Shown here piece by piece: positions 24,372-32,463 of a stretch of DNA of 64,000 nucleotides. Numbering within the stretch: the stretch's first letter is position 1; every line of letters starts with the position of its first letter. The notes beneath the pieces were generated by a model, which searched no databases, was not told the origin of the DNA, and saw nothing but the letters and a program-made list of their open reading frames with translations. The stretch spans positions 1 through 64,000 of the forward strand of contig PLWS01000002.1 of NCBI GenBank assembly GCA_003151115.1, in the 5' to 3' direction. Origin of the DNA: Vulcanimicrobiota bacterium (GTDB lineage Bacteria > Vulcanimicrobiota > Vulcanimicrobiia > Vulcanimicrobiales > Vulcanimicrobiaceae). Position numbers and translations under genes: made by a program.

Positions 24372-25149
24372 ACTCTTTTGCGGGCGCTTTGAGATCCGGC
24401 GAGTATTGGAAGACGCGGAAATTCATGATCCGCTCGTCTGATCCGATCTTCTTGCCGCCACCTTCCGCGTGCAAGGTCAGCAAAGCTGTGCCGTTGAGGG
24501 GGATCGCGACCGCTCGCCGAGTATTGACTCCCGCTTCGGTAATTTGCACGCCGGTATCCAAAACGCGCAGCACGAAGGATTTCGAGCTGACGCCCGGTCC
24601 CGGTTCAATCTCTAGAACGAGCGCTTTCGCACCGCCCGGATCGTTGATGGCGATCTGCGCATCGTTGCCGGCCCAGCGGAACGTTTCGCCGTTGAAGGTT
24701 TCGAGCGGATACCAGCCCGAGCCGAGTTTGGCCGAGAGCTCGGGCGGGAGCACATCGATCAGCGCCGGGATGAAGGTCGCTTTGAAGACCCGGAAGTTCA
24801 GCACGCGCGCGTCGTTGGGAGCTGGTTTGCCGCCGCCCTCAACGTGCAACATCAGTTTTCGGACCCTGGGTTCCGTTGCGGGCAGCTCGACCGAGATCAT
24901 TTGCCGCCCCTTCACCGTGGTGCGGGCGAGCGTATTGCCATTTTCCTTGATCAGCAGTTCGAAAGGTTTGAGGTTGAGACCGGGCCCGGGTTCTAAATGA
25001 ATCTGCAGATAGTGCTTGACGTTCCGAAGGGCGGCGACATAGATTTCCGCATCGTTCATGACCCAGCGAAAGCTCTCGGCGCGATACGTTTCCAATGAAA
25101 ACCAGCCGGACCCCAGACTCGTGTTGTTGGCAGGTGTCAAAATGTCCAT
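24358..25149 (-). CDS. Cytosolic tandem FRW-domain protein, copy B
   Basis: This 263-residue protein begins MDILTPANNTSLGSGWF and is a close paralogue of the protein at 21990-22817. It also has two beta-rich domains, each with E-FRW-NDA, LEPGP or IEPGP, and R-LNFRVF or RIMNFRVF at the end. No export signal is present. It is the first gene of the minus operon, divergent from a secreted pair that includes a third member of the family, so the family clusters around this promoter. Function is unknown; a beta-sandwich, possibly carbohydrate-binding, is a guess from the repeat pattern. Confidence 0.75.
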   Translation of the reverse strand: MDILTPANNTSLGSGWFSLETYRAESFRWVMNDAEIYVAALRNVKHYLQIHLEPGPGLNLKPFELLIKENGNTLARTTVKGRQMISVELPATEPRVRKLMLHVEGGGKPAPNDARVLNFRVFKATFIPALIDVLPPELSAKLGSGWYPLETFNGETFRWAGNDAQIAINDPGGAKALVLEIEPGPGVSSKSFVLRVLDTGVQITEAGVNTRRAVAIPLNGTALLTLHAEGGGKKIGSDERIMNFRVFQYSPDLKAPAKESATA

Positions 25150-25285
25150 ACAATTGAGAGCTCGGGATTCTGCAGGCAGGCCAGCGGGAACCTTCAGAGG
25201 ACCAGATTTGCAGGTGTGAAGGGCTCTGGATGCTGCTGCTGCGGAACGTGTGGGAGTCGATGTGAGTTACATGGAGAAGTTTCCT
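25150..25285. promoter_or_regulatory. Divergent promoter region
   Basis: This spacer of about 135 bases lies between the starts at 25149 (minus) and 25286 (plus) and must contain promoters for the FRW/aminotransferase operon and for the secreted pair. No clear -35/-10 or operator is visible. Confidence 0.5.
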
Positions 25286-25738
25286 ATGATGCGTACTGTA
25301 CTTTTTCTCGCCGCGCTTCTTGCCGCCGCGGCGCCCGTTGCCGCCTCCCCCGCCGGCCCGGTCGTCGTGCCCAGGAGCAGCGGCCATGCATTGCTGATTT
25401 GGCAGGCGACGCCGTTCGTGGCTGCGCTTGCCTCCAAACACGAATCCAAGGATCAGGCGCTGGCTGAACTCGAATCGGCTGCGCTTACGGTGATCGCCGA
25501 ACACAAGGCGTTGCTGCACAAAGCCTCGTCGGTTTCGCTGAAGGTTCTGTACGTCCGGACCGCCGCGCAAAACGACCCGCAATACGCGCCGACTTCGTTT
25601 GCCGGTTTTACGCAACTGCTGATCTTGACGGTTACGAAAACCGCGCTCGCCAACTCGGCGAAATGGCCGAGGGTAACGGATCCGCGCCGCTTGCCGGCGG
25701 GCGTGAGCGCGACCGTGACGGGCAGCATCAATGGTTAA
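25286..25738 (+). CDS. Secreted protein of unknown function
   Basis: The 150-residue protein starts at ATG 25286, nine bases after GGAGAAG. It has a signal peptide (TVLFLAALLAAAAPVAAS). The mature part contains QALAELESAALTVIAEHKAL and LKVLYVRTAAQNDP. No family was recognised. It overlaps the next gene by eight bases (stop TAA within ATGGTTAAG), so the two are expected to be made together and may form an envelope pair with the FRW lipoprotein. Confidence 0.6.
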   Translation: MMRTVLFLAALLAAAAPVAASPAGPVVVPRSSGHALLIWQATPFVAALASKHESKDQALAELESAALTVIAEHKALLHKASSVSLKVLYVRTAAQNDPQYAPTSFAGFTQLLILTVTKTALANSAKWPRVTDPRRLPAGVSATVTGSING

Positions 25739-26621
25739 GCGAGCTCTCGTCCCGGCGATTGTCATCGCGGCGCTGGCAACGAGCGCCTGCGCCACCCCCT
25801 CGTTTCCGGCGCCTTCCGCTTCGCCGACCAGCGGGAGCGACATCACGCGTCCCGGCGACGGCGTGCGTTTGGGCTCCGGCTGGTACGCACCCGAGAACTA
25901 TGCAAACGTCACGTTTCGCTGGGCCAGCCGCGACGCGGAGATAACGGCCTGTCCCGACGTCAACAGCCGGGCGCTGCTGCTGCTGCTGGAGCGTGGGCCG
26001 AGCCTCGGCATGAGAATCCTGACGCTGAAGATTCGCGGCAATCACGGCGACAGCGAAACGGCCACGGTCAAACCCGGAGAGTACGTCAAGATTCCCGTCA
26101 ATCAGAACGCGCTCGCCGAAACATTCGTGCTGAACGCCGCCGGCCGCAATCGCGCGGTGCCGCACGACAAACGCATTCTCAACTTTCGCGCAATGAGCAT
26201 CATTTTAGGATCCTCGGCCGGTAACTGCAAGAACGAGATCGTCTTCGACGCTTCACCGCTGGCGCTGGGCGCGAATTGGTATCCATATGAAACGTACGCC
26301 GGTCAGAGCTTTCGCTGGGTCGCCAACGACGCGCAGGTCAAACTGACGGCCGCGCAGCGGCGCCCGTGGATCATGGAAGCGGAAGTCGAACCGGGACCGA
26401 GCTTGGGCGGCGCGCCGCTGCAGATCAGCGTTCGCGACGCAAGCGGCAAATCGATTGCGCAGAGCTCGCCCGTTCGCGGTCGCGCCTACGTCGAGTTTCA
26501 CCTTCCGGCCCAGCCCGCGGGAACGGTGCTGACGCTGTCGCTGCAAAGCCGTAATGCGAAAGCGCAGAATGAGCGGCGAACGTTGAACTTCCGCGTCTTC
26601 GGCCTAAAAATTAAGCCCTAG
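25731..26621 (+). CDS. FRW-domain lipoprotein, copy C
   Basis: This 296-residue protein has a lipoprotein signal (LATSACATP near residue 20) and two FRW-type domains. The first has LGSGWYAPENYANVTFRWAS and RILNFRAM, and the second LGANWYPYETYAGQSFRWVA and RTLNFRVF. Segments LERGPSLG and VEPGPSLG correspond to the LEPGP motif of the cytosolic copies. It shows that the same fold is used both inside the cell and in the envelope. The 3' end overlaps the convergent NHL gene by 18 bases. Confidence 0.75.
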   Translation: MVKRALVPAIVIAALATSACATPSFPAPSASPTSGSDITRPGDGVRLGSGWYAPENYANVTFRWASRDAEITACPDVNSRALLLLLERGPSLGMRILTLKIRGNHGDSETATVKPGEYVKIPVNQNALAETFVLNAAGRNRAVPHDKRILNFRAMSIILGSSAGNCKNEIVFDASPLALGANWYPYETYAGQSFRWVANDAQVKLTAAQRRPWIMEAEVEPGPSLGGAPLQISVRDASGKSIAQSSPVRGRAYVEFHLPAQPAGTVLTLSLQSRNAKAQNERRTLNFRVFGLKIKP

Positions 26622-28340
26622 ACCGGCACCCAGTAAGCCCGTGGCGATGCGATCGCCAAGAAAAGCATTGCCGCGCGGGTTCGGCAGCGCGCCGATGGGC
26701 GGCGTAAAGAGTGGCGGCGCGTCCAAACGCAATTCGTAGGTGACCAAATCTTTGTAGAGGTCGTATTGCAGGATCGGCAAGTCTCGCAGAGTTTTCTCCA
26801 TCGTCAACGAGCGACCATAACTGAGCCCGGGAGAGGGCGGTAACGAGTTGTCCCAGGTGCCGTTCTGTACCCACTCCGCATCTGCAAACGCAACGTCTTG
26901 CGGCGGATAGTTCCACACAAGCGCAAGTTTCGTGCGCAGCGGCGCCAGCACGCTCAGCAGTCCCTGCACGCGAGCTCGCAGAGCATCGGTATTCGGCGAA
27001 GCGGCGTACCGCCGCCACTGCGTGTCGAGGATCACGAGATTGAGGGGCTCGCTGGTCGCGGCGCTCTTGATGTACTCATCCAGGGAGGCCTGTTGGCCGG
27101 AGTCGACCTCGATCGTGCGACAGCGCACCGGTTTGGAGAAGCGCCGCGACCGGTTGAAGATCGTTTCGATGTGCGCGCAAATCGAATCGCCGCCGATCGT
27201 GTCGGCAAACATCGAGGCGTCGCCGACCAGTGCGATCTCGTAATGGTTCTGGTCCGCGGTTGCGCCGGTCTCGCCGGAGACGCGCAGATCCGGCAGCACG
27301 ATTTCGCGGATGCGGCGGTTTCCGCCGTCCGCCACGATCGCCCGGTTACCGGCGATGGCTATGCCCATCGGATCGTAGAAGCGCGCCTGCGCGCGCGAAC
27401 CGTTGGCAAATCCCGCGTTGTCGCTCGTGTGTTCGGCCTCGCCGCCGGCGATCGCGCGCGTGAAGACCGCTCCATCGAAGGGCGGCGCTGGCAGTCGGAC
27501 GTAGCGAATGTTCTCGGCCTGCGGATCGGCAAAGACGAATTGCCGCGCATCGATGGCTGCCAGTTGGTTGGGCACGGCCCGCGGCCATTCAAGCGTGTAG
27601 GCTGAAAAATGCGCGTCCGTTCCGGTTGCTGGATGGTAGACGACGACTCCATCGAATCCGCCGACAACAACTAGCTCCTCGGGAGAGTTGACGACGGCAA
27701 CGCTCCGCGCACTCTGCCCGGTGTACGATTTGAAACGGATGGTCGACAGAACGCCGTCCGTTCCGAGTTTACGCAGTCCGATTCCGTCGTCGGCGATATA
27801 GAGATTGCCCGACGCATCGAATGCCAGGCTTTCGGGGTTGTTCAGCATCGCAACACCGGCAGGCCCATCGGTCACTCCGGTACGATCGCACTTGCCGACC
27901 ACCGTGCTCACCTCATCGTTCGCGAGTTTGCGAACGCAGTGATTGTACGCATCTGCGATATAGAGCGCGCCATCCGGGCCGATTGCCAGTCCTTCCGGCC
28001 CCGCGAACTGGGCTTGCAGAGCAGGTCCGTCGTGATAACCGGGCGGCACGATCAAGCCGGGCGGCGCAATTGAACCTGAACCGGCGACGGTCCGTACTTG
28101 GCCCGCCGGCGTCAGCACGCGGATTCGCTGCGCAGCGCGATCGGAGATGTAGATCGAACCATCGTGTGCGACCGCAACGCCGTACGGGAAGAGAAACGTC
28201 GCTTTTTGCGCCGGGCCGTCCGCGATGCCCGCCGCGCCGCTGCCGGCAATCGTCGTGACCTCTTGCGCAGCCTGAACGCCCGTCTTTGCCGCCACGCACG
28301 CAGCGAGCGCACCCACCGCAGCCAACATTGCGCGATTCAT
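26604..28340 (-). CDS. Secreted NHL-repeat protein with degenerate SGNH-like domain, copy 1
   Basis: The 578-residue protein has a signal peptide and an N-terminal NHL propeller (VTTIAGSGAAGIADGP, FPYGVAVAHDGSIYISD, GPEGLAIGPDGALYIAD). Residues about 365-578 form a second domain similar to AlgX/AlgJ-type SGNH proteins. In this copy the expected nucleophile region reads ALVGDASMF instead of GASWS, and the C-terminal histidine is replaced (GALPNPRGNAF instead of QHPNPRGNAF). It therefore probably lacks the hydrolase or transferase activity of its neighbours. It is the last of three tandem paralogues. ATG 28340 overlaps the preceding stop in ATGA. Confidence 0.72.
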   Translation of the reverse strand: MNRAMLAAVGALAACVAAKTGVQAAQEVTTIAGSGAAGIADGPAQKATFLFPYGVAVAHDGSIYISDRAAQRIRVLTPAGQVRTVAGSGSIAPPGLIVPPGYHDGPALQAQFAGPEGLAIGPDGALYIADAYNHCVRKLANDEVSTVVGKCDRTGVTDGPAGVAMLNNPESLAFDASGNLYIADDGIGLRKLGTDGVLSTIRFKSYTGQSARSVAVVNSPEELVVVGGFDGVVVYHPATGTDAHFSAYTLEWPRAVPNQLAAIDARQFVFADPQAENIRYVRLPAPPFDGAVFTRAIAGGEAEHTSDNAGFANGSRAQARFYDPMGIAIAGNRAIVADGGNRRIREIVLPDLRVSGETGATADQNHYEIALVGDASMFADTIGGDSICAHIETIFNRSRRFSKPVRCRTIEVDSGQQASLDEYIKSAATSEPLNLVILDTQWRRYAASPNTDALRARVQGLLSVLAPLRTKLALVWNYPPQDVAFADAEWVQNGTWDNSLPPSPGLSYGRSLTMEKTLRDLPILQYDLYKDLVTYELRLDAPPLFTPPIGALPNPRGNAFLGDRIATGLLGAGLGLNF

Positions 28341-30091
28341 TTTCTTCCCAGGCCTGCGGCAAGCAATCCTCGGGCAAAATGGTCGCCGAAAAATGCGTTC
28401 CCGCGCGGATTGGGATGCTGATCGTCCGGATGATAGAGCATCGTCGCGCCTCGGCTCAATTGGTAATCGACCATGTCGTAGTACATGTCGTACTGCAAAA
28501 TTGGCATGTCGCGGAGCGTTTTTTCCAGACGCACCGAAGTCTGGTGGTCAGCATTATCGGCAGTGTAATCGGGCAGTGTGCGAAAACCACCAGCCGGCCA
28601 CTTGTCGATGACCCACTCGGCATCCGAAGTGAGCTGCGCGGGATAGATCCACACCGCGGCAAGCTGCGTATGCAGCGGCCTCAATACGTCAAGCAAATGC
28701 TGCATGCGCAATCGGAACCGGCTTACAAAAGCCGCGTTTGCGGGCGTGGCGTTATTCGGAAAGCCCACCAGCTCTGGTTCAGCGTCGAGAATGACCAAAT
28801 CCATTCGCTGGTAGGGAAACACATTTTTGATGTAGTCCTCCATTGCTAGCGAGCTACCGCCGTTCATCGTAATCGTGTGGCAACGCACAGGCTTACTAAA
28901 ACGGTGCGAGGCGTTGAGCGTTCTCTCGATCTGTGCGCAGATCGAGTCGTCGCCCAAGCTCTCCCAAAACGACCAGGATGCGCCGACCAGTGCCACCTCG
29001 TAATGGCGGTCGTCCGTGTTGTTGGCAGCGTCGAAGCCGGTCTCGCTGACGCGAGAGTGTGGCAGCAGCATTTCTCGGATGCGGCGGTTTCCGCCATCTG
29101 CGATAATCGCCCGGTTGCCCGCGACGGCGATACCCATCGGATCGTAGAAGCGCGCATCGGCTCGCGGGCCGTTCGCGAAGCCTGCGTTGTCGATACCGCG
29201 CTCCGAAACTTGTCCCGCGATGATACGCGAGTATTGACCGACGAACGGAAATGCGGGAGTGCGAAAATAGCGAACGTTGTGCGAGAGCAGATCGGTAAAG
29301 AGAAACTGGCGGCGATCGACTGCGGCGACCATGCTCGGCATGCTGCTGATACCGGCTCCCAGCATCTCGTCTTGGCCTGTTGAGGGGTAGTAGGCGACGA
29401 CTCCGTCCACCGTCGCGTCAAGAACGATAGGATCCGATGCGCCGGCGATCGCCACCCCATGTGACGAATGGTCGCCGTACTGCTTAAATCGGATGGTTGT
29501 CAGCACGCCGTTCTTGCTTAGCTTGCGCAGGCCGACGCCGTCGTCGGCGATGTAAAGGTTGCCCGCGGCGTCGAACGCCAGGTCTCGCGGGCGGTTCAGC
29601 CGCGCAACCGCACGCGTTCCATCCAGTACGCCGCGGTCGCCGCATTTTCCGAAAAACGTCGTAACAAATCCATGCTGTAGCTTGCGGATGCACGCATTGT
29701 AGGAGTCGGCGATGTAGAGCGACCCGTCCGGACCGACGGTCAGACCCTCGGGGCCGTTGAATTGCGCCTGCAGTGCGGGCCCGTCACGATAGCCCGGCGG
29801 CACGGCGAATCCCGGCGGCGCGATCGATCCCGAACCCGCAACGGTGCGAACGTTCCCCGCAGGCGTCAGCACGCGAATGCGCTGCGCGGCGAGATCGGAG
29901 ATATAGATCGAACCGTCGCGCGCGACGGCGACGCCGGCTGGAAAGAGGAACGTCGCCTGCTGCGCGGGGCCATCCGCAATGCCGGCTGCTCCGCTGCCTG
30001 CGATCGTCGTGACCTCCGGTGCCGCTGCGGCACTTACCGTTACGGCGCCGAGCGCGAATGCGACGAGTGCGAGCGCCGAAAGTTTGATCAA
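28337..30091 (-). CDS. Secreted NHL-repeat protein with SGNH-like domain, copy 2
   Basis: From a TTG at 30091, which shares TTGA with the preceding stop, this gives 584 residues with a clean signal peptide (LIKLSALALVAFALGAVTVSA). A longer reading to 30385 is antisense to nothing known and lacks a signal peptide. The NHL propeller occupies residues about 25-365 (GPEGLTVGPDGSLYIADSYN is one blade). The C-terminal domain carries VALVGASWSFWESLGDDSIC and DDQHPNPRGNAFFGDH, the nucleophile Ser and catalytic Asp-His candidates of an SGNH hydrolase or O-acetyltransferase. It probably acts on an extracellular polymer. Confidence 0.75.
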   Translation of the reverse strand: MIKLSALALVAFALGAVTVSAAAAPEVTTIAGSGAAGIADGPAQQATFLFPAGVAVARDGSIYISDLAAQRIRVLTPAGNVRTVAGSGSIAPPGFAVPPGYRDGPALQAQFNGPEGLTVGPDGSLYIADSYNACIRKLQHGFVTTFFGKCGDRGVLDGTRAVARLNRPRDLAFDAAGNLYIADDGVGLRKLSKNGVLTTIRFKQYGDHSSHGVAIAGASDPIVLDATVDGVVAYYPSTGQDEMLGAGISSMPSMVAAVDRRQFLFTDLLSHNVRYFRTPAFPFVGQYSRIIAGQVSERGIDNAGFANGPRADARFYDPMGIAVAGNRAIIADGGNRRIREMLLPHSRVSETGFDAANNTDDRHYEVALVGASWSFWESLGDDSICAQIERTLNASHRFSKPVRCHTITMNGGSSLAMEDYIKNVFPYQRMDLVILDAEPELVGFPNNATPANAAFVSRFRLRMQHLLDVLRPLHTQLAAVWIYPAQLTSDAEWVIDKWPAGGFRTLPDYTADNADHQTSVRLEKTLRDMPILQYDMYYDMVDYQLSRGATMLYHPDDQHPNPRGNAFFGDHFARGLLAAGLGRK

Positions 30092-31884
30092 TGGTTTCCG
30101 AGGCCGGCCGCAAGTAGACCTTGCGCGATGTGATCGCCGAAGAACGCGTTCCCGCGAGAATTGGGATGCTGGCTCGTCGGCAGATACAAGGGCGTCGCGC
30201 CGATGCTCAACTCGTACTTCATGATGTCGTCGTACATGTCGTAGTGCAATATGGGCGTTCCCCGCAGCAGGCCCGCGAGCTCCGTGAAGTCTTCGTGGAA
30301 GTACGTGCCCGGCGGCGCCCGAAAAAAGGGAAAGCCTTGCACGATCCACTCGGAGTCCGACGTGTCCTGGGCATTGTAGATCCACAGCAAGGCAAGGCGC
30401 GTGCGCAGCGGTTTCAGCACGGCCAGCGGCTGCTGCATGTGGGCTCGGAACGTGGGCCCGAACGCCGCCCTCGCTTCCTTCGCTGCCGGCAGAGCTGAAG
30501 CGTATGCTTCGGCGTCCATAATTACCAAGTCCATGCGCTCGTACGGAAAGATTTTTTTAATGTAATCTTCGAAGTTGCCGACTTTGCCGGCATCGATCCT
30601 GATCGTGTGGCAACGTACCGGCTTGCGGAAACGGTGCGAACGGTTCAGCGTCGCTTCGATGTGTGCGCAGATCGAATCGTCGCCCAGAGTGTCCCAGAAC
30701 GACCAGGACGCGCCGATCAAGGCAACTTCGTAATGCTTGGTGTCGACATGATTGGCCGGATCGAAGCCTGCTTCGGAAACGCGCGAGGCCGGCAAAACGA
30801 TTTGGCGGATGCGGCGATTCCCGCCGTCCGCAACGACGGCCGAGTTGCCCACGACGGCGATACCCATCGGATCGTAAAAACGGGAATCCATGGGCGTGCC
30901 GTTCGCAAAGCCCGCGTTGTCGGATCCCCGCTCGTAGCGCCCGCCGGCGATCACGCGCGTGAAGACGCTGCCGTTGAACGGCAGCTTCTGCAGCCGCAGA
31001 TAGCGGATGTTCGCTGTAATTAAGTCGGTAAAGAGAAACTGTTGCGCATCGATCGCCGCGAGTTGGTTCGGATGGCCGAACGGATTGCCGTCGGAGAGCT
31101 TGTCCGGATACATGATCGTATCCCGCCCCGTCAAGGGATAGTATGCAAAAACGTCGGTATAGGTTGAAACCACGATAACGGGATCCGCTCCACCGGCGAC
31201 CGCCACGCCGATCGCGCTGATCGCCTCGCCCTGCGGCAAGCTGTGCTCTTCGGCAAAATGGTCGGTCGTCAGAACGCCGTTCGCCCACCGCCGCAACCCG
31301 CCGCCGTTATCCGCGATGTAGAGATCTCCGGCGGCATCGAACGCCAATGCGCTCGGATGGATCAGGCTTGCCGTTTCGATCGGCCCATCGACGACAAACG
31401 CCGGATTCCAGCGGTAGGGCTGCGGATTTTGGCCGCACTTCCCGACAACGGTCGTCACTTGCCCCAGCAGTAACTTGCGGATGCAGCCGTTGTTTGAATC
31501 GGCAATGTAGAGCGCGCCGTCGGGCCCGATTGCCAAACCTTCGGGTCCGTTGAATTGCGCCTGCAAAGCTGCTCCGTCGCGATAACCCGGCGTCACGAAG
31601 ATGCCGGGCGGCACGATCGCTCCCGATCCGGCTACTGTCCTAACCTCGCCGGAGCGCGTCAGCAAGCGGATGCGCTGCGCGGCGCGATCGGAGATGTAGA
31701 TCGAACCGTCGCGCGCGATAGCGATGCCCGACGGGAATAAGAACGTAGCCTTGTGCGCAGGCCCGTCCGCGATGCCGGGTGCGCCGCTGCCCGCGATCGT
31801 CGTGACTTCGGGCGGCGCAGTGGCGCGCGCAGCTCCGGCGCAGAGAATGCACGCACAGAAAAACAGGAGGGATTTACTCAGCAC
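30088..31884 (-). CDS. Secreted NHL-repeat protein with SGNH-like domain, copy 3
   Basis: This 598-residue protein starts at GTG 31884 with a signal peptide (LLFFCACILCAGAARA). It has the same two-domain plan: NHL blades such as FPSGIAIARDGSIYISD and GPEGLAIGPDGALYIAD, then an SGNH-like domain with ALIGASWSFWDTLGDDSIC and TSQHPNSRGNAFFGDH. The Ser and His candidates are kept, but the Asp three residues before the His found in copy 2 is Thr here. It is the first gene of the tandem array and diverges from a broken small gene and the FAAL gene. Confidence 0.75.
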   Translation of the reverse strand: MLSKSLLFFCACILCAGAARATAPPEVTTIAGSGAPGIADGPAHKATFLFPSGIAIARDGSIYISDRAAQRIRLLTRSGEVRTVAGSGAIVPPGIFVTPGYRDGAALQAQFNGPEGLAIGPDGALYIADSNNGCIRKLLLGQVTTVVGKCGQNPQPYRWNPAFVVDGPIETASLIHPSALAFDAAGDLYIADNGGGLRRWANGVLTTDHFAEEHSLPQGEAISAIGVAVAGGADPVIVVSTYTDVFAYYPLTGRDTIMYPDKLSDGNPFGHPNQLAAIDAQQFLFTDLITANIRYLRLQKLPFNGSVFTRVIAGGRYERGSDNAGFANGTPMDSRFYDPMGIAVVGNSAVVADGGNRRIRQIVLPASRVSEAGFDPANHVDTKHYEVALIGASWSFWDTLGDDSICAHIEATLNRSHRFRKPVRCHTIRIDAGKVGNFEDYIKKIFPYERMDLVIMDAEAYASALPAAKEARAAFGPTFRAHMQQPLAVLKPLRTRLALLWIYNAQDTSDSEWIVQGFPFFRAPPGTYFHEDFTELAGLLRGTPILHYDMYDDIMKYELSIGATPLYLPTSQHPNSRGNAFFGDHIAQGLLAAGLGNH

Positions 31885-31955
31885 GTTCGATCAAGTCGAC
31901 GCCTTGCAGGAGTCATTGTTCCTACCGCATACCCCACGGGCACTAGGAGAGGATT

Positions 31956-32345
31956 ATGGCAGTAAACACAATCGTTAGCGGTGCGGTAACGCACGACGTA
32001 AACCTCCCATCTAATAGCGGTTTGAATCTCGGCGCATTCCCAGAACGTATCACGGTTTTCCTCCTGACTACGGCAAGCGATACGGAATTAGGGAATGGGG
32101 TGAATGTGTTTGTCGAGGTATAGCCCGACAGCGTAAATTGGTATGCGGCGTGTATTCCGGACGCGCTCCTAACAAATGATGGAAACGGCTCCCTGGATTC
32201 GGCGGGGATGTATCATTTTTTCCATGCCTGCGCGATAAGTTTTGCGATAGCGCCGGCCCCATACATTCGTGTTCGCACCGGGGGCACAAGCACGAGCGGG
32301 GACTTATCAAATCTTATCGCCCAAGTGCAAACCAATCTTGATTAG
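31956..32345 (+). pseudogene. Small gene interrupted by an in-frame TAG
   Basis: ATG 31956 has an excellent ribosome-binding site (AGGAGAGG). The reading MAVNTIVSGAVTHDVNLPSN continues to TAG at 32121-32123 after 55 residues. The same frame then stays open to TAG at 32343-32345 and looks like protein: PDSVNWYAACIPDALLTND, then YHFFHACAISFAIAPAPY, ending LIAQVQTNLD. A single base change (for example CAG or GAG to TAG) would explain the break. A short 55-residue product, a pseudogene, or amber suppression are the alternatives. No family was recognised. Confidence 0.55.
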
Positions 32346-32463
32346 GATAGATTAAGCTTTAGAGCTCCCCCGAGGCACGAATAACCGGGATTTGGATGTC
32401 CGCTTCCCGCATGATAGAGTCGTGGCAACACATCCACGCCTCATAGCCGAAAATGAATTTCAC

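Noticed and set aside
25731-26621. FRW domains as NHL or Vgb propeller blades
   Set aside because: The repeat length (about 120 residues) and the motif order FRW, GP, RILNFRVF do not match 40-45-residue propeller blades.
30092-30385. In-frame N-terminal extension of the second NHL-SGNH protein
   Set aside because: The 98 extra residues are out-of-frame sequence of the preceding paralogue and would hide the clean signal peptide that begins at TTG 30091.
31956-32345. Pyrrolysine or other programmed readthrough of the TAG
   Set aside because: No Pyl tRNA, synthetase or recoding signal is visible in the window, and a nonsense mutation is the simpler explanation.
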